Notes: generated from the sequence alone by a model not told the origin. A DNA stretch of 64,000 bases from Manduca sexta (GCF_014839805.1 NC_051139.1:3224001-3288000); one strand, 5' to 3'. Shown: positions 12,351 to 25,666, counted from the stretch's first letter. Program-made: numbers and translations.

Positions 12351-15094
12351 TTTTATTGTGTGCGGCGAGAGGTTGTTCGGCCGACGGTGAATTAGAATGC
12401 TATCAGGAAGCAGGCTTGACGGAAAGGCTATTCACCTGTGTTTTAGTTTAAACGCAGGGTATCTTTGATGTTTCATTATTTATTGTACTGCTTTGCAACA
12501 GTTGCAAAATATTTATGTAAATTAGTTTGGTATTCGTCTTCTGCGTCGTGGTTTGTGCCTCTTTAGTAGAATTAGTGCAATACTTACACTTATTCATGCA
12601 TATCGAAGAAAAAATCTTTTTTTTTTTATGATAAGCGGTCTGCCAGTATTCAACCTCTAGTCCCCGAAGGGGAACAATTCTGTGCAAATCAACAGATCTT
12701 TAACGGACACACTTCCGACCTAGGAACCGTCACTAACGTGCGCAGAGGGTGGAGCTTTCACACATTTCTCACCAATAATTCCAATATTTCACTAACTTTT
12801 GTAAACTATAATTTAAAAAAATGATAATCGATATAAATATCACATCTATCTCTATAACGAGGATAGAAATCAAAATTTTGATACCAACAAATTGTATCGA
12901 CAAACGTGACCTACATTGAACGATTAAATTAACAAAACTGCCTACCTGTACGTCTGTTCGTTCTCGATCTGTGTGCAAAGCCAGTTATCAATGAAGATGG
13001 TTGGTGATGGGCCGTGGTAGAGGGAAAGTGCGGACGCCGGCCCAGCGCCCATCGCCGCACCTCGGACACGCACCAGTTATGCAACAATGAGTTGGATAAA
13101 CAAAAATATTTCGCACCTGGTCGTATACAATATCTTCATAATATAAATGCGAAAGTTTGTGAACATGTTTGGTTGTTTGTTAGAAGTAATTGCAATAACC
13201 GCTAAAGGGATTTGTATGTTTGGCACAGAGAATAGCCATGTTCTCGATTTAACATATTATAAACTAATGATTTCTTATGTTGCGAATGTTAGACATCAAA
13301 ATATTATTTTTTTACGGATTTATCGCGGTTTTTTATGTAAAAATTTTCTCCTGACGTATGGAAGATTGCTCACTGCAGCCTACGTGGTCATGGGGCGGAT
13401 TGAAAAATTCAACGTTATAATATCTACCAACATTTCGAATTTTTTATAATTTTAAAACCGCGGGCTAAGTACTTGTTATCCTTGATTACCTACTTTTAAA
13501 TTCGGCGCGGGGAGCCGCGAGCCTACCTTTATCGTATTATAGTAAATTTATGTTATTACAGTGAATTAAGTATATCGCCAATAAATAGCTTGAACCTCGT
13601 ATGTTATTTATTATTTAATTCCGACTATTCGCGTTTTGAGATCAACGTATGTACAATATAATATCTACCTACATTCAATAAGATATGTTTATCATTTTGA
13701 TAAAAAAGAATGCAACTCTCCCTGTAATATTAGATCTACAATTCCTTTTGCAGAAACACCTAAATAAATTACTTATATTATTAACGCCTTTTACCATAGC
13801 TAGCAATAGGAAGCAAACGTTTAAATATAATACCTATGCAATTACTATATAATTGAGAGCCAACGTGCCCGCTCATCCGCACATTAGTCGGAAATAAACT
13901 AATATTGGCACGCTTATCACGTAGCACGTTGGCCTTGAAACCGCGTGTCGAAGGGAAATAGCGAGATCCTGCCGCGACTCCTCTTGTATTCTGGTCACAT
14001 CAACGAGGTCGAACGCGAGAGTCGAGAAATTGAAAGAGAAATTGGTGAAGTCACTCGAGGATGTTGGGGTGGAATGCGGGCTGGTGCACACTTATCATTG
14101 TATATCTATTAGGACTGTAGAAGAGTTTCTACAGTTGAAATTAGAAGACATCATTAGGATGAGTTGTTGTTGAGGACTTACTTTTTATAAGTGGGACGTT
14201 GCTTCTACGGCTGGCAATTTTAAAGCACTACTCAATGTGTGATACGTAATGTCTCTCGTCTCACGGGCTTTAGGCAGAGAAGAAGCCGCTCAGAGAATGC
14301 GGAATAGGAATTGTAAAAAGTATCAAAGAGTTTAATACAAATTCTAAATTAAACTTGAATTAATATAATAAATACAATCACTAACTCTCGCACAACCCCA
14401 TATTTCAATTACTATAACTCAAAGAATAATTAAGATGCACAGCAAATTAAAACTATCTAAATTAAAGCAACGTATTTTATCAAAGCATTCATGGCAGCAG
14501 AGAACACAAAAGGAGGAATTATTCTTGCATTCTCGTGTTACTACAAACGTTCTTGGTGATAGCAACTATGTAACAGGACGTAATAAGGCAATACATTTTG
14601 TAACAAGCTAAATAAAAGCAACGGACGGCGTGGGACGAAGACCTTAGTTACTGAGTGGACCGCGGCTAACACTATGCAAACTCAACATTACTTAGGGAAC
14701 TATATTTGATATTGGAATTAAAAGACCTATTTGCATTTTAAAATTGTAAAAATAATTTAGAGTCAGTTGTCCTGCAAAAAGTCGAATGAAGACGCAACTA
14801 GAAAAACTATCAGTTGATACTAAACGTAAAACTACCCCGACATAACGAGGCCACTGCAAGCCACGACAAAGAAAGTATGATGACGCCGAATAATGAAGCG
14901 ATGGACATAAAACAAATAAATTTTATTAGACCAGTGATAATCTTATTATGCTTTCCTAAATACACCTAATTTAAGCAGTAGGTACTAGGTAGTGTCATGC
15001 ACAATTTTTAATCAAAATCTTATATTCAAGAAAATTAGAAGATAGTACAATTGCACAAATACAACAATTACATAAAATGAATTCACTTGAAACA
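12351..15094. other. Intergenic, no gene seen
   Basis: AT-rich. The 13.87-14.09 kb block is GC-richer and open in several frames, including a charged plus-strand frame (VERESREIEREIGEV). It could be a decayed retroelement, but nothing can be assigned. Confidence 0.5.
13346..13395 (+). repeat. Dispersed repeat fragment, family I
   Basis: TTTTCTCCTGACGTATGGAA, then CACTGCAGCCTACGTGGTCA. Confidence 0.5.
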
Positions 15095-15275
15095 GTCTCC
15101 GGCCGCAAATCCTCAGATATTTGTCAGCAATTGGCACAAGTTATATACGGCGTAACATTCATATTGTCACAAATGGCGATTACGTCATTGCGAGCCGTTT
15201 CCGCGGTGATACGCTACGTCCAGGGCTGCCAGCCTATTTGCATATGAAACAATAATCACTGGCAGGAAACAGTGT
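15095..15275. promoter_or_regulatory. Enhancer-like unique island with octamer and Sox motifs
   Basis: Moderately GC-rich unique sequence with ATTTGCAT at 15236-15243 (POU octamer) and AACAATA at 15248-15254 (Sox-type), four bases apart. It does not match any repeat in the window. Confidence 0.3.
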
Positions 15276-15457
15276 CCCTCGATTATCATTAGAAATATAC
15301 TATAACCTCTCTCTCTTAATAAACTAACGACATATTACAAAATTGATAATTTTTGGGAGAGAAAAGGTCGCAAACAAAAATGAGTTTTTTGAAGATTCGC
15401 ACGAATTAACAATTTTCGTAATAGGTCATTGTTTTATTAAGAGAGTGACCTTTTGAC

Positions 15458-15540
15458 TGTACAATCAGTCGTAAAAGTAATTGAAAAAATTCAAAGTTTC
15501 AAATCGTCTTAAAACTTTTGTGTTATCAACGATTGTTTTT
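15458..15540 (+). repeat. Short dispersed repeat, family H
   Basis: TGTACAATCAGTCGTAAAAG, then AAAACTTTTGTGTTATCAAC. Confidence 0.45.
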
Positions 15541-15754
15541 CTGCACTAAAATAAACTTCAAAAGGTTGGCTTTATTCTAGATAGAGAGAATATTTCAATT
15601 GAAATCAATGTGCAGAAGCATTATGAAGTTTATTTGTTCAGCTTCTTTTAAGGTAGTACTGACTCCGGAACATACTTTATAGGAAGATATCAGCACAATT
15701 TTTCACCTTATTTGTACAGCAGTGTAACAAAACGAAGGGTCCTACATATACTAA

Positions 15755-15959
15755 TACAAGTGCAAAAACACAACTTTACAGGCGAGCGATGTAAACATCC
15801 TAAACTTTGTAAATTTGTTACAGTCCAAAAGAAATCTTTGAAATTTTGAAATACTGATGTATAAGCATTATAAAATGTCAAAGATTTCTGTTAGACTATG
15901 ACAAATTTACAACGTTTAGAATGTTTAAATCTCCTGTAAAGTTGTGTTTTGCACTTGTA
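15755..15959. mobile_element. Foldback element (205-bp near-perfect hairpin)
   Basis: The left arm starts TACAAGTGCAAAAACACAAC and the right arm is its inverse (GTGTTTTGCACTTGTA). The arms pair along almost their whole length with few mismatches. No coding sequence. The open frame to its right is unrelated. Confidence 0.75.
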
Positions 15960-16610
15960 GATACACACAACTTGTACTAGTGTACGTACCGTCGTTAAAG
16001 GTAATAATTAGGTACCTTGTAGGCTCCAGTGTCACTAAAAAGGAGTTTAATATATTCTCAGGGCATCCTTGACCATAGACACCCACGTGTACAGTCCACA
16101 AGCTGATCACCACTCCTAAATAAGGTCTACGCAACGGTGTTCCGATGCTGGACGCGATAAAAAATTGTTTTACTGTCACATCCATACACATTTATTTCAT
16201 TTTATAGTAGGGTAAAAGGATACCTTCAGAGAATTATTTTATAGTCCGAAATGGGAACAATTAGGTTGGAAGTTTATTCTTTACGTATGTAATTTCAATA
16301 CAATAGAAGAATATCTTTTTTTTATGATACATTGGGCAACGATAACATACGGTTCACGTAAACGGTAAATGATCATCGTTCCTCATGAACATCTGCTATA
16401 CCAGGGGGTAAATATTATTTGATAATATTGTTATAATTCAGATTTTACGTGATGAGAGCCCACCTTGTTCTGGCTAGCGTTCTGGGTCAGATCGTGTACA
16501 TCCAGTAACGTAGGATGGCATAATTTTGTAACCTTAAAAAGACGCATCGCCTCTTGAAATTATAATTGGATTCCATCTTTATCAGTCAGCCGGTACAGGA
16601 TACAAACTTC

Positions 16611-16699
16611 CAGTGGCGAAGGGTCATGGAATTCATGCATATTTGTGTCTATATGTTGTGTCGAGTTCCCTTTCCAAAAAAATTCACATTTCGCCACTA
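16611..16699 (+). mobile_element. hAT-like MITE (family E), short copy
   Basis: Begins CAGTGGCGAAGGGTC and ends TTTCGCCACTA. Perfect target duplication CAAACTTC at 16603-16610 and 16700-16707. Confidence 0.75.
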
Positions 16700-17369
16700 C
16701 AAACTTCTGATGTTATTCACTCCCTGACTTGAAAATAAGCTTTTTAATACCAAAACATAAAGTCGTATGAATTATCCAAGTACAAACTATGTCAACGCAC
16801 ATATAGAAGCTTATGTAAATTTCGGACAGAGTTAAGAGCATTTGGCGCAACACAGAATAATATGTTAATTTCATGGATTTATAATAAATTTTACTTTATG
16901 TTTTTCACTAGTAGGCAGTAGGTATAATATAAAAATTTAAAATATCACAATAATTACTTATCTCAACCTTTTTATTCTACAGGTATTCAATACAATTTAT
17001 TACTAAGAAGTCACGCATATGTCAACTTGTTGCCAAGAAACTCTACACTACTACGAAATTAACAGGTGCTAAAGTTGCGCAACTCGACAGCATCTGCGCG
17101 ACGCCTTACGAAACATAAGAAAATGCCCATTTGTTTTTATAGCTAAATAACTATTATCTATAATGATGCGGACATACGGTAGGTACCTACTTGAAGAAAC
17201 AATAATAAACAACTCTAACACGGAAATAAATACGATATTTTCATAAATATAATGAAGAGACAGAATGAAAAACTCGCTAAACATCGCGCTACATGGAAAC
17301 GCGAATGTAAACACGTTCCACGTCATTCTATTTCATCTCTAGTATTATTTATCTCGAAGCATGCGCTGC

Positions 17370-17645
17370 GATTAAGAAATTCCACCGGCCGGGTAGGTGA
17401 ACTTGCTGAAATTTTTCCATTGCATTCATAATTCCCGGGTGCCAGCGCAATTAGCTTTATGAAAGGGTCCGAACAAAGGGCCAGATTATCTTCCCCGTGC
17501 TGGTAAACGACCGAATTAAATAGTTAAAGGGCGCTGGAATGCTCCCGAACGGCGGCGGAATGTGTGGTGTTCGCTCGCGCCTGCCAAGTGCGAGCCGCCG
17601 CTCATGTTAATGTCGACGCTTTGGCCGTGAACATTATACTTTGCT
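17370..17645. promoter_or_regulatory. Enhancer-like unique island
   Basis: A 270-base block with balanced composition, no long open frame and no repeat match. It contains GCAATTAGC (homeodomain core), AACAAAGGG (Sox/TCF-like) and GCCGCTCATGTTAATG. It looks like conserved non-coding DNA, but conservation cannot be tested here. Confidence 0.3.
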
Positions 17646-18714
17646 TTTAATTTTGCATATCATATTAAAAAGGCTGAAATAAAAGTATGAACTATTTTAA
17701 ACATAAGGAAAAGTGATCAGCAGCAATACAATTTCTTAATTCCACAAAAGGATGTCTGTGCCTCATGTTTAGTACGTTCGATATACACAAAAAATTCCAT
17801 TAACTGTTACATTTTATTAACAACAGCCACAAGTTTTCCATAGGTATAAGATTATATCTAAGTTCCAGCAACGAATAAACAATTATCCGTTTCAATTAAT
17901 TATTATGCTATTCTCTCAATCTGCGACTTATTCAAATCTAATCAGCAGACAGCTATGCGTCGTGCATCACGATACACTCCGTTGGACGGAAACGAATCAG
18001 CACCGCAACTTACGACAATAAAAATTGAATTTATCAATATAAAACAAATTAATTTACATCGTATTACATAAAAAGCAATTCATTAGATTGTCCTCGCCGT
18101 CTGTTACATGAAAATTAATCGATTATTACGTAAAACGGAACACATTTTGACAACTAAGGCATCTTTGACCGTTGGTGGTCACGCAACACGCATTTGCAGG
18201 CAATAAAATTATAATCTTACACAATGGGGTGCCAAATTAGGATTTTTGTAGAACAAAATTATAATGTAAGCCAAAGTTACTGTGTGTTATTACGCTTTAG
18301 GTAACTGTTGCATAAGGGTTATTGATTCGTAAATGAGTGACAAAACTGACTTACATAACTTCAAGCTTAAACGATTTGGCTAAGTTCAAGGTGAGTTATT
18401 GTGTAATATTATTGTGAGAACTAGGACGGGCTGGCAATTGAAATGTAAATTAAAAAGGAACTATGCTGTGAACTTGTGGTGGCAAAATTATAAGTTACAT
18501 TCGCAAACTCGATCAAATATAGGTATTCTTACTAGCGTATATAATCCATAAGTACTATTAAATGTACTATTCCAACCTCCACTTAGATTTTAAGGCACTA
18601 CCGACATGGCAAGCCTTGTTTCGATACAGAATTGACAAACTAACGTGTCGGAAACATAATGAATCACATCTTCAATCGTAGAGCTGTACAGTTATTTAAC
18701 ATATCACGCACATA

Positions 18715-18940
18715 TACTCATGCCTTTTATCCCCTAAGGAATAGGTTAAGGCGCCCTGGTGCACCCATTTTTCGTCGTGCGTATTGTCTCCTATGGCGAG
18801 CCTTTCGCCATATCAGCACAAATTCCAGACGCCTGCCCGAAACACAGTAGAAAGCCATAATATCACCTTGCCCAACCCAGGAATCTACCCAGAAACCTCA
18901 GAACTACAGTCGTACCGTAATACAACTACGACACCAAGGC
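18715..18940 (-). mobile_element. tRNA-derived SINE, diverged copy
   Basis: Body phrases GGCGAGCCTTTCGCCATATC, GCACAAATTCCAGACG and CTTGCCCAACCCAGGAAT match the 40.1-kb SINE. The B box is mutated. Confidence 0.65.
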
Positions 18941-19162
18941 AATTACATGAGTTAGTCAGGAGTCAGTAATATACACGTTATTCTTATACTCCTGGTATGC
19001 AATAAATCTTACTGATTTGCAGTCTTCGTTGTTAATATTAAAAAAATCACAAACATAAAACGTTAAAACTGAGCCAATATAAAGACATGTCCTTTCTTCG
19101 GAAAGGACTATCAAAGAATTGATAGAAAAAATTACTAATAATAAGTATACCAACTACGAATA

Positions 19163-19430
19163 GTACTGGTGGTAGGTCTCTCATATGTGAGAGTTCGTCT
19201 ATTTCTGCCGCCAAGCAGCGGTGTGTAGTTACTGTTGTATTCCGATTTGAACGACATCATACCATAATAAGACTTAACATCTCATGTCTCAGGATGCGAG
19301 CCCAGTGGAATACCAAAAAATACTTTGTAATTTAAGGTGTTGGATAATTTTTCTACTGTTTATGGGCGGTCGTATCGCTTACCATCAGACAAACAGCAAG
19401 CTCGTCTCGTCATTCAAAGCAATAAAGAAA
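19163..19430 (-). repeat. Dispersed repeat family A
   Basis: Inverted copy from GGTGGTAGGTCTCTCATATG to CTCGTCATTCAAAGCAATAA. It gives rise to a spurious 76-codon open frame. Confidence 0.85.
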
Positions 19431-19852
19431 AATTATAAAGAAACTTCTAATGAGAATATCAAATTAATTCTTTTGCCATCTAACGCGCAGGCTGCAACGC
19501 AAATACGCGGGTGATTTGACCGCACCGGCTACCAACCAGCCAAGTTATGTTGTACGCACTATCATAGCATCAGCGAGGCTTGGTTATTGTTCATCAACAC
19601 ATAATGCTGCTCATCCCACATGCTAATTGGCACCGCCGCCATAAGGATTTTTAGATAAGAATGTTTGTTTTATTTCTAATTATATTCCATGAATCATGAC
19701 TGTTGTGGATTGATCGCTGTGTTCAGGGTTTATTTATTGCTTGCAATGGAACTATCGGAAAGAAGTAATCTACGGTGAGAATAAAAAAGGATTGTGGAGC
19801 GTGGAAAGTATTATAAACATCAATTAAATAGTATAGGTATAATATAATATAG

Positions 19853-19985
19853 GTTTTTATTGCCTTAATAGGCAAACGAACAAGCAATCTGGCTGATGGT
19901 AAGAAGTCTCCGCCGCCTATGGACTTTGCAATGCCAGAGGCACAGCAAGCCGTTGCCTACCTGGAGTTGAGCACTCTTTTTAATA
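19853..19985 (+). repeat. Dispersed lepidopteran repeat, family J
   Basis: GGTTTTTATTGCCTTAATAG, TGGCTGATGGTAAGAAGTCT, ATGGACTTTGCAATGCCAGA, CAAGCCGTTGCCTACCTGGA. Fragments of the same type seem to occur at 4.33-4.42 and 46.05-46.11 kb. Confidence 0.65.
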
Positions 19986-21182
19986 TGGGTAAGTATCTAA
20001 AGTTATTTTTGAAAGAACTGTTACATGAACATGCTATAAGATATAGGGCAAGTATGTGAAATTTACATAATATTATATCTTTGAATAAACAGACCTATAC
20101 GGAACTAGAAGCTGTGATCGGCACGTAAGATAATACCGTTAGAATTGAAGACAAACAGATACTGTATCTGAAATAATATCAATTCTAAAATATGTAATCG
20201 TATTTATTCCCGCTTTAACTTTGAATTGTTTTGGAGCTGTTTCGATTGCCTGTGACATTTTTTTAATGTTACCAAATATCTGTTTATGATAATTTTTCAT
20301 ACAATTGTTTCGTTTTGGATTATCTGTATTTATGTTATTAATGTTATCCTCCTTTAAGAGTATAGGTAGGTGAATAATATGAAACATACGCGAAACAATA
20401 TAGTATAAATTCACTTTCAATATGTAAACATTAAATATCAGTTGTATTCCGCAAACGCAAATCACGACCTTAGAAATAAATGGAATGCTTCAACCCGAGC
20501 ATAGACAACAACCACACTCCAACACAATCACAACGTTCTAAATTCAAAATACAATTATGTTTTCGGTTACATAACACATGACGTCATTTGACACAGGCAT
20601 TTAAATCTCAAACTTTGATCATTAAACATAATCAGATCACGTACGCGTCAATTGAATGAACAAAAACAATAAAGCTAGATAGTGCTTGGTAAGTACAGAC
20701 AACACAGGCGAACACGACCACCGGCCGCAGATTAGTCGCAGATTACAAATTATTGTCTACCACACACTATCTGATACACTCGTTAGTGCAGAATCACAGT
20801 AAATTCTAACTGAACACGAATTTGCACTATAACATGGATACATTTTGATATTTTATGAAAGCATTTGATTTTAGTTGGCTTGGCATTCGTTTTGTAATAT
20901 GGGACATAGATAAGAGCTGTGAACACATCGAAGTAATTTATTACTCGTAGTTTGGCATTCTACTCATACCTAAGGGGATCTTTAGTTACATCTATTTTTG
21001 TAAAATTGTATCGAGAGAGGTATTCTACACTAATAGATCGAAATCAGCTGAATAAAAAAAAGAATACATAAAACCATGAGGCCATGAAATAGAAAACAAA
21101 CTGCCGACATTTCAAAGTCACGATTAGCAAAAATCATTTTAAAATTTAACTAAAGCACTTCAGTTTCTTGTGATAATAATAC

Positions 21183-21405
21183 AATAATATCAGCCCTGTA
21201 TTATATACTTGCTCACTGCTGAGCACGGGCCTCCACTACTACTGAGAGGGATTAGGCCTTAGTCCACCACGCTGGCCTAGTGCGGATTGGTAGACTTCAC
21301 ACACCTTCGAAATTCCTATAGAAAACTTCTCAGATGTGCAGGTTTCCTCACGATGATTTCGTTCACCGTTAAACCGAACGATAAATTCATAAAGAATACA
21401 CACAT
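21183..21405 (-). repeat. Non-LTR retrotransposon 3' end, family D
   Basis: Inverted copy: AGCACGGGCCTCCACTACTA, TAGTCCACCACGCTGGCCTA, GCAGGTTTCCTCACGATGAT. Confidence 0.8.
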
Positions 21406-22199
21406 GGTTTTAGAAAAGGCAGAGGTGTTTCTTGTGAAATTGGGTGTATTAAGTAATAATAAAATAATTTACATTTCCGTTTTACCCGAAGGTATTTCAA
21501 GCTACGCAATATTCAACCTAAGAACGCTAGCACATAAATCCCCCATGCCCAGCTCAACGGGTGTAAACTGAACATCTACCGAACAGATGTAACAAAACGG
21601 CTATCTGTACCGACTGGTGCGGGAACAAAACTTTTCAATAGATTTATTAGTTGCGATTTTCCATTAGCTCGCGCGAGCTTCGACCAATTTAATTAGCCGA
21701 TCACACGGAAGGTTGCAATAACAAAACGCAAACTGAATTCTGATAAAGATGCTTGTACATTGCCGTAAAGAAAAAATATAGTTGTTAAATTGTTGAAATA
21801 CATGCTCTCTTGCTTTCCCTATGGTGTTAAAAATTACCTTCCAATGAAGACTTGCTTACTACAATGTCTGGAAGAGATTCGTCGGATCTTCGTCAAAAAC
21901 ACCCACGGTTTATGATATAAAAATAGAATTTCTAATAAAATAGTCTACTTATATCTATATTATGGTTTTAGTCAAAACATAAAGTTTCAACATTTAAAAT
22001 ATTATCTTTAAACGAATCGAAACGTTATTTACATTATATTAATGTTAATTTCGCTACAAAACGATGCAAGTAAAACTATTTCACAAAAAAAAAATACTGA
22101 CTATCAAAATAATATACACGTAGCCTAATACTAACAACGTATATCGAACTAAACGCGGTACTCGCGAACAATAAATGATAGTTTGAAATTAATTGTTTT

Positions 22200-22270
22200 C
22201 TCTTCGGAGCTGTGCGGGCAGCGGCGGCGATAGCGGTCAGCCGACGATCGCGCGAGCACCACACCCGTGA
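22200..22270. promoter_or_regulatory. Short CpG-rich patch
   Basis: About 65 bases rich in GCGGCG and CGATCGCGCG amid AT-rich DNA, 3.4 kb before the first identified Brd7-9 exon. It might mark the missing 5' end of that gene; no ATG-led coding exon with a donor is visible. Confidence 0.2.
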
Positions 22271-23093
22271 TACATTGCTAATAAATATGAAATTCTCTTC
22301 CTGTTTAACGATGTTTATCTTTAGATACGTGTACTTGGATTGTGGAAAGGTATTTTTTGGTTTAAACTATAGAAACAAAACAGATATGATTTACTGACCA
22401 TGACTGTGGTATCCGATTAGGTTTAAGAAATGAAATATTACTAATTTGATAACAGCATAGTGATCTATGTTACTGATTAACAAAGGCAGAAGTAAATTCG
22501 GATTTAAGAGCAATATGGGGAGCTATGTGTATACGGCAAGTACCCATTTATGTTCCAAACTAATATCTAGAAGCGTTATAAAGAATTATTATAAGGGATC
22601 TAGCATTGCTTTTTGGTTTATATTTTTGCCCTGATGTCAGTTTTGTAGCAAAAAATTTCTTACAAAAAGATGAATTTCCGACACCCGACAATAATACATA
22701 AAATTCCCTATAAAATAAATTTAGATACTTTAAAGGTCTTTCTTTAAAAGAAGTTGATGAGATACTTTAAGAGTGCTAATAAAATTTATTACTTCCTCCA
22801 ACCTATAGCCAATAAACTTCGCTGAGTAAGAGGTGCTAGAAATGATTGAATGTTTGTACGTTTGATTATAGCATTATTTGCACTGTTCGGTCTCGGTGAT
22901 TGTTGTTGCGTAATCGACCAGCCATCATACTGTCACCACTTTCACTTAAACATATTTACTTGCATGATGACACCACATAACTAGGATAAGTCCATCTTCG
23001 TGGGTGTAATTTTTTGGCAACATATAGTAAATTAAACGACTTGAGTGACATAATACATATTTTGTGTAATCGCGTGGGTTTACAGACTCTTAA

Positions 23094-23505
23094 TTTTTTA
23101 TTGCTTTGAATGACGAGACGAGCTTGCCGTTCACCTGATGGTAAGCGATACGAGCGCCCATTAACAGTAGAAACGCCATCCAACACTTTAAATTACAACG
23201 AATTGTTTAGTATTAAACTGGGATCATAATCCTGAGATACAGTAGTGTAGCTTGCTATGGAGGGGCCCTATATCTACTTATATTTGTTGGGGGCTCTACA
23301 GAGCAGTGCGAACTTTTGGGCGCCCGTTTAGTTTAACGTAGGAATGGGCTAAGAGGTGCCCTAAATCTCAGGGGCCCCGTATCACTGATACGGCTGATGC
23401 GGCGGCAGCTATGCCCCTGCTGAGACATGAGATGTTAAGTCTTATGTCCAGTAGTTACACTGACTACAATGTTCTTCAAACCGGAACACAACAGTGACTA
23501 CGCGT
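23094..23505 (+). repeat. Dispersed repeat family A split by a hAT-like MITE
   Basis: Left part 23094-23231 and right part 23428-23505 follow the family consensus; the 180 bp between them is an insertion with its own termini. Confidence 0.8.
23240..23419 (+). mobile_element. hAT-like MITE nested in repeat A
   Basis: Ends CAGTAGTGTAGCT and, inverted, CAGGGGCATAGCTGCC. It is flanked by ctgagata (23232-23239) and ctgagaca (23420-23427), 7 of 8 alike, as expected for the 8-bp target duplication of hAT elements. Rich in GGGGCCC; no coding sequence. Confidence 0.6.
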
Positions 23506-23509
23506 GAAC

Positions 23510-25660
23510 ATTACAGCACCGTTAACAAAATAACTTTCGCTTCATAGGTCCACATTGGTCTTAAAACTTTACTGTCGAAGGGCTTAAAGAAGCATAATTT
23601 TTTTTTAATGACCAAGTTATTCCTTTTTGTATACAATTAAACAGCTTTGCTTCGGGCCAGTCAGCGTTTAATATAGTCTGATAACTCCAAACAAGCAAAA
23701 CAAAACTTTAATTAATCAGCAATCCGATAAGAATGATTAAAGAATAAAGATGTTAACATTTTAATATCACGCGTGTGCACTGTAACGTGTTAGCCAATAG
23801 CATGTCAAGTGGAAACATTTAAATGACGCATAACGTGATCTATCTAACATCATATATATATCTAACAAGGATTAAAACTCACGTTTAGAAGCCGAGAGTG
23901 AGAGTAAGTAAAACACAAGTCCCTCAATATTTATCAACTGTCTACAAACACTAACTTGAGAAAGAACACATGCCCACGAAAAGAGTAGGTACCCGAAATC
24001 AATTTCACCAAAATGTTTATTCTGGTCGAATATACCTACGTACTAGCTATTTTTGCTCGTCAAATAATTGTTTGTCGTGAACGTTACGCTAGCGTAACGT
24101 TCACGACAAACAATTATACAAAAATCTAAATTTTTAATAATTGATTTATGGAACCCATTATTTAATTTCCTTGATTTTACTACCCAAAGCTATAGCGATA
24201 CAGCCCACATCGATCAAGCGTGATATATGTAGATATATACCCATTAAAATATTTTCTAGGATCCTAATTAATCTAGGACTTGATTAACATAATAGATACC
24301 TTGTTAATCAGTGTGCCAAAATTACCCCAAAACAATTTAGAGATTCAAATTGCGTTTATACAATTTAACTATTACTGTATATTAGATGATTAAGTATCTT
24401 TGTACATTGTTTCTGTGCCTAATAAATAAAAACAAAAAAAAAATAAAAAAAACTATGGAGTGCTTAATATACCTAATAATCGGATCCTTGGTGTAATGAC
24501 AAGCGACAGCATATAAAAGCCGAATACACTGTACTGGGAGCAAATAGATTCCATTCCCTGATGACCGACTTTATTACCTACATAATTTCTATGTTCCGAA
24601 CATTTATCTAGCTATTAAAATAGGGAGCAAAACACAATTAAGTAAGTAAATGTTAAAAATCAATGTTCAAAATTCTATGAAAGAAGAAACACAGGTAACG
24701 TAATCACATCTTGGTATCTGCGCGCCTATTTAGATTCTAGGGTGTTTTAATTCGAATCTGTATCAGTAGTAAATATGCAAATATCGCTCCAGATGTTAAG
24801 TAGGCTCACTAAAGTGGTACACAACTATGTTGATTTAAAATACAACAATCAACGCATTAGGTTTTTGTTGTTTTGCTTTACATCTGGAGCGTGGCGGCTG
24901 AGCAATCCTTTGTTTTACGGTTATGTACCTGTACAAGTGAGTATAAACATTTATTGTGGTTCCAGTGTTGACCATTAAGTACCTAATATATTTTGGGGTT
25001 CTAGAGTAGATTGCCAATACGGATATTATCTTGGAAATCAATTAAACGCAATGCAAAGACAAAGACCTAGTTACCACAATAGATTTTTAAACTTGTACCA
25101 GAGCGTTCCAATAAACATAATACATAGTTTTGTTTACGTAAGTTGTCATAATACTAATATTTTTGTGCGAGTACCGGTGTTAAATTGTGCAAAATCTTTT
25201 TGATTGGTATGTATTTTTTATGAATAAAACTTTTATTTACTTTGCAGGATATTTCGTTGTGCGTGTAAAGAAACGGCATGCTCTTCATTGGTTTAATCAT
25301 GAAGCGTAACTTCTAACTATTGGTTAATATTGATAGGTTGTGACCAATGGGAAACAGCGTGTAGAAGTAGTTAATACTAACATTTTAAGCATAAGACTAG
25401 TTGATCTCTCATATTCTCAAACGGTGCGGTAATCATTTTATCTCTTTCTAACAGTAAATGTTATCTAAACTTCATGCTTGCACATGTACTGCAACTGTCA
25501 ATAATTGCAGCTCTGATTGTAGCTACAAACTTGTTTTACTTTTTTGGTTAGAGGAAAATATTGAATGTTATTTATATATTTGTTAATAAAACCCAACACA
25601 AATAAATAATATACATGCATCTTGAATAACCTCTACGATGGATGACTTAGAGAAATTAAG
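23510..25660. other. Region before Brd7-9
   Basis: Contains the 54-bp palindrome; the first Brd7-9 exon might be hidden here, but no ATG-led exon with a phase-compatible donor was found. Confidence 0.5.
24064..24117. repeat. Perfect 54-bp palindrome
   Basis: Arms of 27 bases meet without a spacer at 24090/24091 around ACGCTAGCGT; each arm contains TTGTCGTGAACGTTACGCT or its complement. No other copy seen in the window. Confidence 0.95.
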
Positions 25661-25666
25661 TTGCAG

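Larger units (their letters stand above)
19990..23090. other. Intergenic, no gene seen
   Basis: AT-rich; one inverted LINE tail. The 108-codon minus frame at 20.14-20.47 kb has no recognised motif and AT-driven composition. Confidence 0.5.

Noticed and set aside
16040..16191. 88-codon minus-strand frame
   Set aside because: No recognisable motif; it starts beside the foldback element and shows no splice or codon support.
20139..20465. 108-codon minus-strand frame
   Set aside because: AT-rich composition (Ile/Asn/Lys/Phe), no domain, no neighbouring exon.
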